NCBI RefSeq assembly: GCF_904063055.1
Contig: NZ_CAJFCN010000023.1
Location: forward strand, 1 to 34,931
DNA: 34,931 nt
Direction: 5' to 3'
Origin: Pseudomonas paracarnis
Lineage (GTDB): Bacteria > Pseudomonadota > Gammaproteobacteria > Pseudomonadales > Pseudomonadaceae
Below, in pieces: positions 14,732 to 22,513 of this stretch (position 1 is its first letter; each line of letters starts with the position of its first letter). Both the position numbers and the translations under genes were made by a program. A model generated the notes under the pieces. It had not been told where the DNA came from and did no database searches. It worked only from the letters and a program-made list of their open reading frames with translations.

Positions 14732-16594
14732 TCAGTGAGTTTTGCCGGGCATATCAATACCCAGTTGGTTCACGCGTCGGTACAGGGTTGCCCTTGAAAT
14801 CCCCAGGGCCTGTGCCGCAGGCGAGGGTTTCCAGCGATGGCGAATCAACGCATCCAGAACCATTTGACGCTCGGGGCTGGCGCTTTGCTCTTCCAGCCCT
14901 TGAGGCTGCTCGCCCCGGATTTCAATCGGCAAATCCACCACTTGCAGCGTAGTGCCTTCGCACACCGCACAGGCGTACGCCAGCACATGCCGCAGTTGCC
15001 GCACATTGCCCGGCCACGCATAACCCAGTAGCAATTGCAGTGTGGCCTGGCCGATGCCCAACGACACGCCACTGTTACGCGCCTCTTGCTCCAACAGCCG
15101 ATTGATCAGGGCCAGCTTATCGGTGCGTTCGCGCAACGGCGGCAGGCAGAAGCGCGCACAACCCAGGCGAAAGTACAGGTCTTCACGGAATCGGCCCGCG
15201 CTGACCAGCGCCGCCAAATCGCGGTGGCTGGCGCAGATCACCTGAATGTTCACCACGCGGGTTTTCGCTGCGCCCAACGGCGCGACTTCACCCTCGGCCA
15301 GCACCCGCAGCAACCGTGTCTGCAACGCCAACGGCATATCGCCGATTTCGTCGAGGAACAACGTACCGCCTTCGGCTTGCAGTAGCAGCCCGCTCATGCC
15401 TTTGCTGGAGGCTCCGGTGAAGGCGCCGGGCGAATAGCCGAACAGCTCGCTTTCAATCAGGCTCTCCGGAATCGCCGCGCAGTTCACCGCCACAAACGGC
15501 CCGTGCCGGCGCGCGCTGTGCTCGTGCAACTGGCGGGCGAAGACTTCTTTGCCGACGCCGGTTTCACCTTGCACCAGCACGGGCAGGTTGCGGTCCTTGA
15601 CCCGCGCAGCCAAGCGCAGGTGCTCCTGGATCCGCGGGTCGACTTGAGTCTCTGGCAGCGCCCGAACCGAGGGGCGTCGGGGTGCATTGACCCTCACGTG
15701 TACCGCGTCGGGCTTGCCCAGCCAGTGCAACTGCCGGGTTGACTGATCAGTGGCTGCACGCAATGCATCCACATCGAACACTTCGCCGATATGCTCAGGC
15801 AGCTGGCCAAAGCGCAAGCGCAGGGCTTGACGCGCCTTGCTGTTCAAGGCGTGCAGACGTCCGTCCTGGTCCCAGGCCAGCAGCAGGTCGGGTTGGCTGT
15901 CGACAAAGCCTGGAGTGCTATGGGCTTGTAACACCCAGTGCTGCCGGGCGCTGTGCATGAAAAAAGCGTTTTCGATGGCCTGGGCGCTCTGCGCCACCAT
16001 CTGCCTTATCAGGTGCTGGCTGCCGCGGTCATCCGGCGACTTGAGCGCCGAGACATCCAGCACACCCAACAGGTGGCCCTGCGGGTCGAAGATGGGCGCA
16101 GCCGAACACGTCAGGCCGATAAACGCTGCGCGAAAGTGATCACGCTTGTGCACCGTTACCGCCGTTTTACTGGTCAGCACCGTGGCCACGCCGCAGGTGC
16201 CTTCCTCGGCTTCCGACCAGCAGGTGCCCAGGTAAAGGCCGGCCTTGCGGCAGTCGGTGCGAATGCTCGCATCGACACGGTGATCGATGGTCTGGCCCTG
16301 GGCGTCGGTGAGCATCACGCAGTAGTCGGCATGGCGCACGCGATGGTGCAACTGTGCGACTTCTTCGCCGGCGATGCGCATGAACAGCTCGGCGCGCTCG
16401 CGGCATTCCTTGAGCAAGGGTTCGCTGAGGATACGTGGACCTTGCAGGGAGCCGGGGTCCAGGCGGTGTTGCTCCATGGACCGCCGCCACGAATCGAAGA
16501 TCAGCGACGGCACGGGCGCCTGGGGCAGGCGCTCGGCATTGCGGACCACGCGGCTGACACAGTCGACATGCTCCCTGGAGTTCATGGCGAGCAT
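14732..16594 (-). CDS. acoR: AcoR, sigma54-dependent activator of acetoin catabolism
   Basis: 620-aa enhancer-binding protein. The N-terminal half carries a GAF-type sensor (about 75-215, typical AcoR CGVATVLTSKTAVTVHKRDHF and TCSAAPIF). The AAA+ domain has Walker A GETGVGKE (343-350), the sigma54-contact loop GAFTGA (390-395) and Walker B GGTLFLDE (409-416). A Fis-type helix-turn-helix lies at the C-terminus (AAQALGISRATLYRRVNQLG). No receiver domain is present, so it responds directly to a ligand (acetoin in studied AcoR proteins). ATG 16594 is preceded by GGAGG with 4 nt spacing; ATG 16585 is a possible alternative. It is divergent from acoABC and convergent with the SDR gene; both promoter regions contain its probable palindromic site. 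Confidence 0.94.
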   Translation of the reverse strand: MLAMNSREHVDCVSRVVRNAERLPQAPVPSLIFDSWRRSMEQHRLDPGSLQGPRILSEPLLKECRERAELFMRIAGEEVAQLHHRVRHADYCVMLTDAQGQTIDHRVDASIRTDCRKAGLYLGTCWSEAEEGTCGVATVLTSKTAVTVHKRDHFRAAFIGLTCSAAPIFDPQGHLLGVLDVSALKSPDDRGSQHLIRQMVAQSAQAIENAFFMHSARQHWVLQAHSTPGFVDSQPDLLLAWDQDGRLHALNSKARQALRLRFGQLPEHIGEVFDVDALRAATDQSTRQLHWLGKPDAVHVRVNAPRRPSVRALPETQVDPRIQEHLRLAARVKDRNLPVLVQGETGVGKEVFARQLHEHSARRHGPFVAVNCAAIPESLIESELFGYSPGAFTGASSKGMSGLLLQAEGGTLFLDEIGDMPLALQTRLLRVLAEGEVAPLGAAKTRVVNIQVICASHRDLAALVSAGRFREDLYFRLGCARFCLPPLRERTDKLALINRLLEQEARNSGVSLGIGQATLQLLLGYAWPGNVRQLRHVLAYACAVCEGTTLQVVDLPIEIRGEQPQGLEEQSASPERQMVLDALIRHRWKPSPAAQALGISRATLYRRVNQLGIDMPGKTH

Positions 16595-16685
16595 AAAGCC
16601 TCCGGTTCTCAAGCTTTGTTGTTATGCGCGTCATTAAGCGCGCATGTGTGCCCACGGACAAGGGCACCCTGACCAACGCCTGCAT

Positions 16686-16744
16686 TGAGACGCTGCGTCT
16701 CATGCCGCTGAGACTCAAGGGTCGAACTGCGTGGTTGCGTCTCA
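16686..16744. promoter_or_regulatory. Candidate AcoR upstream activator sites
   Basis: A perfect 17-bp palindrome TGAGAC-GCTGC-GTCTCA spans 16686-16702. Two further half-sites follow: TGAGAC at 16709-16714 and inverted GTCTCA at 16739-16744. The palindrome centre lies about 130 bp upstream of the -24 element of the acoA promoter, a normal distance for enhancer-binding proteins. Confidence 0.65.
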
Positions 16745-16822
16745 CATTTAGTCGACCACTTGCCTGGGCATCGCTGTGTTGCACGGCTCTGGATCAAGGC
16801 TTTGCCAGGTTTTCTCGACGGT

Positions 16823-16838
16823 TGGCACAAGCTGTGCT
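16823..16838 (+). promoter_or_regulatory. Sigma54 (-24/-12) promoter of acoABC
   Basis: TGGCACAAGCTGTGCT has the invariant GG (16824-16825) and GC (16836-16837) separated by exactly 10 nt, and the upstream TGGCAC is a full consensus match. The expected start point is near 16849, giving a leader of about 50 nt before the acoA ATG. Confidence 0.75.
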
Positions 16839-16892
16839 GAACAGCTTGGCACTGGCCGCAGCCAGTTTTTTGTGCGTCGAGACAACCTGGAG

Positions 16893-16900
16893 AACAACAA
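16893..16900 (+). promoter_or_regulatory. Crc/Hfq catabolite-activity motif at the acoA ribosome site
   Basis: AACAACAA matches the AAnAAnAA consensus recognised by Hfq with Crc in Pseudomonas. It lies between the GGAG and the acoA ATG (16902), where Hfq/Crc would block translation during growth on preferred carbon sources. A second match, AAAAACAA, lies at 17892-17899 just before the acoB ribosome site. Confidence 0.5.
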
Positions 16901-16901
16901 G

Positions 16902-17879
16902 ATGTCCACCCACCTGTGCACCGATCAGTTACTGCATGCCTACACCGTGATGCGCACCATCCGCGATTTCGAAGAACGCCTGCATGTGGAGTTCGCCACC
17001 GGCGAGATCCCCGGTTTCGTTCACCTGTATGCCGGTCAGGAAGCCTGCGCCGCTGGCGTCATGGCGCACCTCAATGACGATGATTGCATCGCGTCCAACC
17101 ACCGCGGCCACGGACACTGCATCGCCAAGGGCGTCGACGTGTTCGGCATGATGGCCGAAATCTATGGCAAGAAAACCGGCGTGTGCGGCGGCAAGGGCGG
17201 CTCCATGCACATCGCCGACCAAGAGAAAGGCATGCTCGGCGCCAACGGCATTGTCGGTGCCGGCGCACCGTTGGCCGCGGGGGCGGCGCTGGCTGCCAAG
17301 CTCAAGGGGAGCCAGGGCGTGGCAGTGGCATTTTTTGGCGACGGTGGCTCCAACGAAGGTGCCGTGTTCGAAGCGATGAACCTGGCGTCGATCATGCAGC
17401 TGCCGTGTCTGTTTGTCGCCGAAAACAACGGTTATGCCGAGGCCACTGGCGCCGGTTGGTCGGTGGCCTGCAAAGACATCGCTGAGCGCGCCGCCGGGTT
17501 TGGTATGCCGGGGGTGATCGTCGACGGCAATGATTTTTTCGCGGTGCATGAAGCACTCGGCGTTGCTGTGGAGCGGGCGCGCCAAGGCGACGGGCCAACG
17601 CTGGTCGAGGTCAAGCTCAGCCGTTTCTATGGGCACTTCGAGGGCGATGCGCAAACCTATCGCGGCGCTGACGAAGTGAAAAACCTGCGTGAAAACGCCG
17701 ATTGCCTGGCCTTGTTCCGTCAGCGCTGCCATGCCGAAGGCTGGCTGGATGCAGCGCAGTTCGAGCGCATCGACGGTGAAGTGGCGCAATTGATCGAAGA
17801 CGCCGTACGCCTGGCCAAAACCGATCCCAAGCCCCAGGCCGCCGACCTGCTAAGCGACGTTTACGTGGCCTACCGCTGA
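16902..17879 (+). CDS. acoA: Acetoin dehydrogenase E1 component, alpha subunit
   Basis: 325-aa thiamine-diphosphate-dependent subunit that, with AcoB, cleaves acetoin to acetaldehyde and an acetyl group passed to the lipoyl E2. The TPP/Mg-binding motif runs from GDGGSNEGAV (146-155) to ENN (174-176). The SNHRGHGHCIAKG and GKGGSMHIAD segments (about 65-77 and 97-106) are typical of the AcoA branch of E1-alpha proteins. Start at ATG 16902, with GGAG upstream. First gene of acoABC, transcribed from the sigma54 promoter at 16823. Note that no acoX precedes it, unlike several described aco operons. Confidence 0.94.
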   Translation: MSTHLCTDQLLHAYTVMRTIRDFEERLHVEFATGEIPGFVHLYAGQEACAAGVMAHLNDDDCIASNHRGHGHCIAKGVDVFGMMAEIYGKKTGVCGGKGGSMHIADQEKGMLGANGIVGAGAPLAAGAALAAKLKGSQGVAVAFFGDGGSNEGAVFEAMNLASIMQLPCLFVAENNGYAEATGAGWSVACKDIAERAAGFGMPGVIVDGNDFFAVHEALGVAVERARQGDGPTLVEVKLSRFYGHFEGDAQTYRGADEVKNLRENADCLALFRQRCHAEGWLDAAQFERIDGEVAQLIEDAVRLAKTDPKPQAADLLSDVYVAYR

Positions 17880-17916
17880 TACCAACCCTATAAAAACAAG
17901 ACGTGGAGAGAATCTA

Positions 17917-18936
17917 ATGGCTCGTAAAATCAGCTATCAGCAGGCGATCAATGAGGCCTTGGCTCAAGAGATGGGCCGTGACCAGAGCGTATTCATCATC
18001 GGTCAGGATGTGGCCGGTGGCACCGGTTCCCCCGGTGAGCAGGACGCATGGGGCGGCGTGCTCGGCGTGACCAAGGGCTTGCACCCGCAATTTCCCGGGC
18101 GCGTGCTGGACGCACCGTTGTCTGAGGTCGGCTACGTGGGCATGGCGGTGGGCGCCGCTACCCGTGGCATGCGCCCAGTGTGCGAATTGATGTTCGTCGA
18201 CTTCATCGGCTGCTGCCTGGACCAGTTGCTCAACCAGGCTGCCAAGTTCCGCTATATGTTCGGTGGCAAAACCACTACACCGCTGGTGATCCGTTCCATG
18301 TACGGCGCCGGTTTGCGGGCGGCTGCCCAGCATTCGCAAATGCTCACCTCCATGTGGACGCATATCCCCGGCCTCAAGGTGGTATGCCCGGCCACGCCCT
18401 ACGACGCCAAGGGCATGTTGATCCAGGCAATCCGCGACAATGACCCGGTGATTTTCCTTGAGCACAAAATGCTCTACGGCATGCAGGGCGACGTACCGCA
18501 AGAGCTGTACACGGTCCCGTTTGGCGAAGCCAACTTTGTGCGTGAGGGCAAGGATGTGACGCTGGTGACCTACGGCCGCATGCTGCATATCGCCCTGGAG
18601 GCTGCGGCCAACCTGGCGCGTCAAGGCATTGATTGTGAAGTGCTGGACCTGCGCACCACCAGCCCGCTGGATGAAGACAGCATCCTTGAAAGCGTCGAGA
18701 AAACCGGGCGCCTGGTGGTGATCGACGAATCCAACCCACGCTGCTCGGTCGCCACCGACATCAGTGCCCTGGTGGCCCAGCGGGGGTTCGCTTTCCTGCG
18801 CGCTCCCATCGAGATGGTCACCGCGCCGCACACCCCGGTGCCGTTTTCCGATGCACTGGAAGACCTGTACATCCCCAACGCCGCGAAGATCGAGGCCGCC
18901 GTGATGAAGATCGCCGACAAGAGGACCGCCGCATGA
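17917..18936 (+). CDS. acoB: Acetoin dehydrogenase E1 component, beta subunit
   Basis: 339-aa transketolase-like beta subunit of the acetoin cleavage enzyme. It shows the expected pyrimidine-binding domain (QEMGRDQSVFIIGQDVAGGTG near 15-35; LDAPLSEVGYVGMAVGAA near 65-82) and the C-terminal transketolase domain (EVLDLRTTSPLDEDSI; VIDESNPRCSVATDI). GGAG stands 9 nt before the ATG. It lies 37 nt after acoA, and its last four bases overlap the acoC start (ATGA), so it is translationally coupled to acoC. Confidence 0.94.
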   Translation: MARKISYQQAINEALAQEMGRDQSVFIIGQDVAGGTGSPGEQDAWGGVLGVTKGLHPQFPGRVLDAPLSEVGYVGMAVGAATRGMRPVCELMFVDFIGCCLDQLLNQAAKFRYMFGGKTTTPLVIRSMYGAGLRAAAQHSQMLTSMWTHIPGLKVVCPATPYDAKGMLIQAIRDNDPVIFLEHKMLYGMQGDVPQELYTVPFGEANFVREGKDVTLVTYGRMLHIALEAAANLARQGIDCEVLDLRTTSPLDEDSILESVEKTGRLVVIDESNPRCSVATDISALVAQRGFAFLRAPIEMVTAPHTPVPFSDALEDLYIPNAAKIEAAVMKIADKRTAA

Positions 18937-20036
18937 TTCATACCCTGACCATGCCCAAATGGGGCCTGTCGATGACCGAGGGCCGCATCGATGTCTGGCT
19001 CAAACAACCCGGCGACCGAGTGGAAAAGGGCGAGGAAGTGCTGGACGTGGAGACCGACAAGATCTCCAGCAGTGTCGAGGCGCCTTTTAGCGGCGTGCTG
19101 CGTCGGGTACTGGCGCTCAGTGATGAAACCCTGCCGGTGGGCGCTCTACTGGGAATTGTGGTGGAGGGCGAGGCGACAGAGGCTCAGATCGATAGCGTGA
19201 TCGAAAGCTTCAACGCCGGGTTCGTCTCCAGTGCCGCCGAAGCCAAAGAGGCCGGCCCCAGCGCACAAAAAGTCGAGGTAGGCGGGCGCTTGCTGCGTTA
19301 TCTGGACATGGGCGAGGGCGGCACGCCGCTGGTGTTGGTGCACGGCTTCGGGGGCGATCTGAACAACTGGCTGTTCAATCAACCGGCCCTGGCCGCCGAA
19401 CGCCGGGTGATTGCCCTGGACCTGCCGGGGCACGGGGAGTCGGGCAAGTCTCTGCAAACGGGAGACGCTGCCGAACTCAGTCATGCCGTACTGGCATTGC
19501 TCGACCACCTGGCGCTCGACCGTGTGCATTTGACCGGCCACTCCATGGGTGGGCTGGTGACCCTCACCGTCGCCAGCCTGGCGCCTGCACGTATCGCCTC
19601 CATCACCTTGATCGCCAGCGCCGGTCTGGGTGCCGATATCAACGGCGATTACCTGCGAGGTTTTGTCGAAGCCAACAACCGTAACGCGCTCAAGCCGCCA
19701 TTGACTCAACTGTTCAGTAACCCTGCGTTGGTGACGCGGCAGATGCTGGAGGACATGCTCAAATTCAAGCGCCTGGAAGGGGTGGATCAAGCGTTGCGCC
19801 AGCTCGATCACAAGCTGTTCGATGGCGGGCGGCAGGTGCTGGATCTTCGCAGCGAGGTGGGCCGCCAGCCGAGCCTGGTGATCTGGGGCAGTGACGATGC
19901 GATCATCCCGGCAAGTCACGCCCAAGGGCTGCAGGCTCAGGTGCATGTATTGCCGGGGCAGGGGCATATGGTGCAGCTGGAGGCGGCGGAGCAGGTCAAT
20001 CAACTGATCTCCACTTTTTTGAACGCGCAGCCCTGA
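18933..20036 (+). CDS. acoC: AcoC: lipoyl domain fused to alpha/beta hydrolase (acetoin dehydrogenase E2)
   Basis: 367 aa. Residues 1-80 are a biotinyl/lipoyl domain with the lipoylation Lys43 in ETDKISSS. A linker of about 35 residues leads to an alpha/beta hydrolase fold with LVHGFGGDLNNW (oxyanion region, about 135-146), the nucleophile Ser204 in GHSMGG, Asp321/322 in WGSDD and His345 in GQGHM. The usual E2 catalytic domain (HxxxDG) is absent. This unusual build is known for Pseudomonas AcoC, which is nevertheless annotated as dihydrolipoamide acetyltransferase; how the hydrolase domain transfers acetyl to CoA is an open point. No E3 (lipoamide dehydrogenase) or separate butanediol dehydrogenase follows; a hairpin terminator does. 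Confidence 0.93.
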   Translation: MIHTLTMPKWGLSMTEGRIDVWLKQPGDRVEKGEEVLDVETDKISSSVEAPFSGVLRRVLALSDETLPVGALLGIVVEGEATEAQIDSVIESFNAGFVSSAAEAKEAGPSAQKVEVGGRLLRYLDMGEGGTPLVLVHGFGGDLNNWLFNQPALAAERRVIALDLPGHGESGKSLQTGDAAELSHAVLALLDHLALDRVHLTGHSMGGLVTLTVASLAPARIASITLIASAGLGADINGDYLRGFVEANNRNALKPPLTQLFSNPALVTRQMLEDMLKFKRLEGVDQALRQLDHKLFDGGRQVLDLRSEVGRQPSLVIWGSDDAIIPASHAQGLQAQVHVLPGQGHMVQLEAAEQVNQLISTFLNAQP

Positions 20037-20047
20037 TTGAGGTTCAA

Positions 20048-20075
20048 GGGAGGGACGGTTTGGTCTGTCCCTCCC
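20048..20075. terminator. Terminator hairpin after acoC
   Basis: GGGAGGGAC (20048-20056) pairs perfectly with GTCCCTCCC (20067-20075) around a 10-nt loop, 12 nt after the acoC stop. A T-run (20090-20096) lies about 15 nt further on. It also sits just beyond the stop of the convergent AraC gene, so it may serve both. Confidence 0.7.
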
Positions 20076-20095
20076 ACAAGGTCAAGCGTGTTTTT

Positions 20096-20992
20096 TCAGC
20101 TGGAGCGTTTCAGGGTTTCGCTGGGCAGCTCCTGAAAAAGCGCCCGGTAGCTGTTTGAAAACCGCCCCAAATGCCAGAACGACCAATTCATCGCGACCTC
20201 GGCCACCGTGGTGTCGGTCGTGCTCAGCAACTCCCGCCGCGCCCCGTTCAAGCGGCGCAACCGCAACCACTGCGCCGGGCTTATCCCCGTGTAGGTCTTG
20301 AACCCTTGCTGCAATTGGCGCAACGGCACACCCGCAATCTGCGCCAGTTCCAACAGGTTGGCGGTTTCATCCGGTGCATCCGCCGCCCATTCGCCGATGC
20401 GCGCCATCAATTGGCGTTCTTCGCTGCGCTTTTGCAGTGAACTGCCGTCCAGGCACACGCAGGCGTTGTCGAGGATAAACAGGCAGTCGTCGAGCAGTTG
20501 CTGGGTGAGGGCATCGCGGCTGATGGGGTCGGTGAGTGCGGACAAGCGCGTGAGCGTGCCACTGAGCCAGCGGGTGAACAGCGCGTTCTGTTGGCAGCTC
20601 AGCGGTGCCATGAACAGGCCTTCGAGCTTGGCCATATCCAGGCCGTGGCGCTGGACAAACTGCGGGCCGAACACCACGGCCACTTCGCGGTAGTTGACCG
20701 GGGTGATCCAGGTGTTGCGGCTTTCGCCATTGAGCAGGTACAGCGCGTTGTCACTGGCGTCGAAACAGAACGCCAGGGCGCCGGCAGGTGCGTTGAAATG
20801 CTGCTCCACCCGGGTGTTCATGCACTCTTCGTAGACCTGCACCCCGTGCAGGTCGAGGTAGCGCACCTGCCCGGCAAAATGCCCGGGGGACATCTGCTGG
20901 TACTGCTGCACCCAGCCGGGTGTCGCACTGCATTGGGCGGCCACATCGCCGGTGGCGAAGGCCTGTACGCGCAAAGCGGTTGCCTGTGTCAT
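20096..20992 (-). CDS. AraC-family regulator of the gamma-glutamylamine cassette
   Basis: 298 aa. The N-terminal effector domain is of the EutR-like type (no clear cupin histidines). The C-terminal AraC domain (about 200-295) has NLLELAQIAGVPLRQLQQGF and TVAEVAMNWSFWHLGRFSNSYRALFQELPSETL. The latter is the GFxxxGRFSxxYR-like signature in which FWHLGRF is typical of AraC proteins next to amine-catabolic genes. It diverges from the glutamine-synthetase-like gene at 21130 and probably activates it. It could act on aco instead, but that locus already has AcoR. Confidence 0.86.
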   Translation of the reverse strand: MTQATALRVQAFATGDVAAQCSATPGWVQQYQQMSPGHFAGQVRYLDLHGVQVYEECMNTRVEQHFNAPAGALAFCFDASDNALYLLNGESRNTWITPVNYREVAVVFGPQFVQRHGLDMAKLEGLFMAPLSCQQNALFTRWLSGTLTRLSALTDPISRDALTQQLLDDCLFILDNACVCLDGSSLQKRSEERQLMARIGEWAADAPDETANLLELAQIAGVPLRQLQQGFKTYTGISPAQWLRLRRLNGARRELLSTTDTTVAEVAMNWSFWHLGRFSNSYRALFQELPSETLKRSS

Positions 20993-21081
20993 GGTGATCC
21001 GTGCGCACTCTATTGGTGCGTTGTGCCGCGTGCAAAGTGGATAGATGCCGTTTCAAGGCTGGCCCAAGATAGACCTCAATG

Positions 21082-21102
21082 CGCTGGGAGTACAACCCAG
21101 CG
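21082..21102. promoter_or_regulatory. Inverted repeat before the gamma-glutamylamine synthetase gene
   Basis: CGCTGGG (21082-21088) and CCCAGCG (21096-21102) are perfect inverted repeats around AGTACAA, 27 nt upstream of the ATG at 21130. Either a leader hairpin or an operator; the function is not readable. Confidence 0.35.
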
Positions 21103-21129
21103 TCGCATCCCACCCAAGACGAGGTCCTT

Positions 21130-22488
21130 ATGAACGCCCCCTTCGATCAGCTGTCCACCTGGCTGAAAGAACACAAGATTACCGAAGTCGAATGCGTGAT
21201 CAGTGACTTGACTGGCATCGCACGCGGCAAGATTGCACCCACCAACAAGTTCCTGCATGAGCGAGGCATGCGCCTGCCGGAAAGTGTGTTGCTGCAAACG
21301 GTAACCGGGGACTTTGTCGACGACGATATCTATTACGACCTGCTGGACCCGGCCGATATCGACATGATTTGCCGCCCGGTCGCCAACGCCACTTACGTAG
21401 TGCCGTGGGCCATCGAGCCCACCGCCATCGTGATCCACGACACCTTCGACAAGCAGGGCAACCCCATCGAACTGTCGCCGCGTAATGTGTTGAAGAAAGT
21501 CCTGCAGCTCTATACCGACCAAGGCTGGCAGCCGATTGTCGCGCCGGAAATGGAGTTCTACCTGACCCAGCGCTGCGAAGATCCGGACCTGCCCTTGAAA
21601 ACCCCGATTGGCCGTTCTGGCCGTGCCGAAACCGGGCGCCAGTCGTTTTCCATCGATGCCGCCAACGAATTCGACCCGCTGTTCGAAGATGTCTATGACT
21701 GGTGCGAAGCCCAGGGCCTGGACCTCGACACCCTGATCCACGAAGACGGCCCCGCGCAGATGGAAATCAACTTCCGCCATGGCGACGCCCTGGACCTGGC
21801 CGACCAGATCACGGTGTTCAAGCGCACCTTGCGCGAGGCCGCCCTCAAGCACAACGTCGCCGCCACCTTCATGGCCAAGCCGGTGGCCGACGAGCCCGGC
21901 AGCGCCATGCACCTGCACCAGAGCGTGGTCGAAATCGCTACCGGCAAACCGGTGTTCGTCGATGCCGACGGCAACATGAGCCCGTTATTCCTGCATCACA
22001 TCGGCGGCCTGCAGAAGTACATCCCCAAGCTGCTGCCGATGTTTGCCCCCAACGTGAACTCGTTTCGGCGTTTTTTGCCGGACACCTCGGCGCCGGTCAA
22101 CGTCGAATGGGGCGAAGAAAATCGCACCGTCGGCCTGCGCGTACCCACGTCCAGCCCGGAGGCGATGCGCGTGGAAAACCGCCTGCCGGGGGCCGATGCA
22201 AACCCGTACCTGGCCATTGCCGCGAGCCTGTTGTGCGGTTATCTGGGCATGATCGAGCACATCGAACCCAGTGCCCCGGTGGAAGGCCGCGCCTATGAAC
22301 GCCGCAACCTGCGCCTGCCGTTCACCCTCGAAGATGCGCTGGCGCGCATGGAGGATTGCGACACGGTCAAGCAGTACCTGGGCGAAAAATTCGTGCGCGG
22401 CTACGTCGCGGTCAAGCGCGCCGAGCATGAGAATTTCAAGCGGGTGATCAGTTCCTGGGAGCGCGAGTTCCTGCTGTTGAGCGTCTGA
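21130..22488 (+). CDS. Gamma-glutamylpolyamine (amine) synthetase, GlnA-like
   Basis: 452-aa glutamine-synthetase-family enzyme that ligates glutamate to an amine using ATP. The N-terminal LKEHKITEVECVISDLTGIARGK and the body match the SpuI/PauA/PuuA branch. Catalytic-fold landmarks are APEMEFYL (Mg-binding glutamates), NFRHGDALDLAD, FMAKP, GSAMHLHQS, APNVNSFRRF and ENRLPGADANPYLA. In P. aeruginosa this branch starts putrescine and related polyamine breakdown; relatives act on isopropylamine or other monoamines, so the true substrate is open. GAGG precedes ATG 21130. It is co-directional with the binding protein and oxidase that follow (25 nt gap, then ATGA overlap). Confidence 0.92.
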   Translation: MNAPFDQLSTWLKEHKITEVECVISDLTGIARGKIAPTNKFLHERGMRLPESVLLQTVTGDFVDDDIYYDLLDPADIDMICRPVANATYVVPWAIEPTAIVIHDTFDKQGNPIELSPRNVLKKVLQLYTDQGWQPIVAPEMEFYLTQRCEDPDLPLKTPIGRSGRAETGRQSFSIDAANEFDPLFEDVYDWCEAQGLDLDTLIHEDGPAQMEINFRHGDALDLADQITVFKRTLREAALKHNVAATFMAKPVADEPGSAMHLHQSVVEIATGKPVFVDADGNMSPLFLHHIGGLQKYIPKLLPMFAPNVNSFRRFLPDTSAPVNVEWGEENRTVGLRVPTSSPEAMRVENRLPGADANPYLAIAASLLCGYLGMIEHIEPSAPVEGRAYERRNLRLPFTLEDALARMEDCDTVKQYLGEKFVRGYVAVKRAEHENFKRVISSWEREFLLLSV

Positions 22489-22513
22489 AAACAAGCATAA
22501 GAGGGGTGACGAT

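Noticed and set aside
16846..16862. Second TGGCAC (16847) as another sigma54 promoter of acoA
   Set aside because: The GC falls 11 nt after the GG instead of 10, and the better match at 16823 is just upstream.
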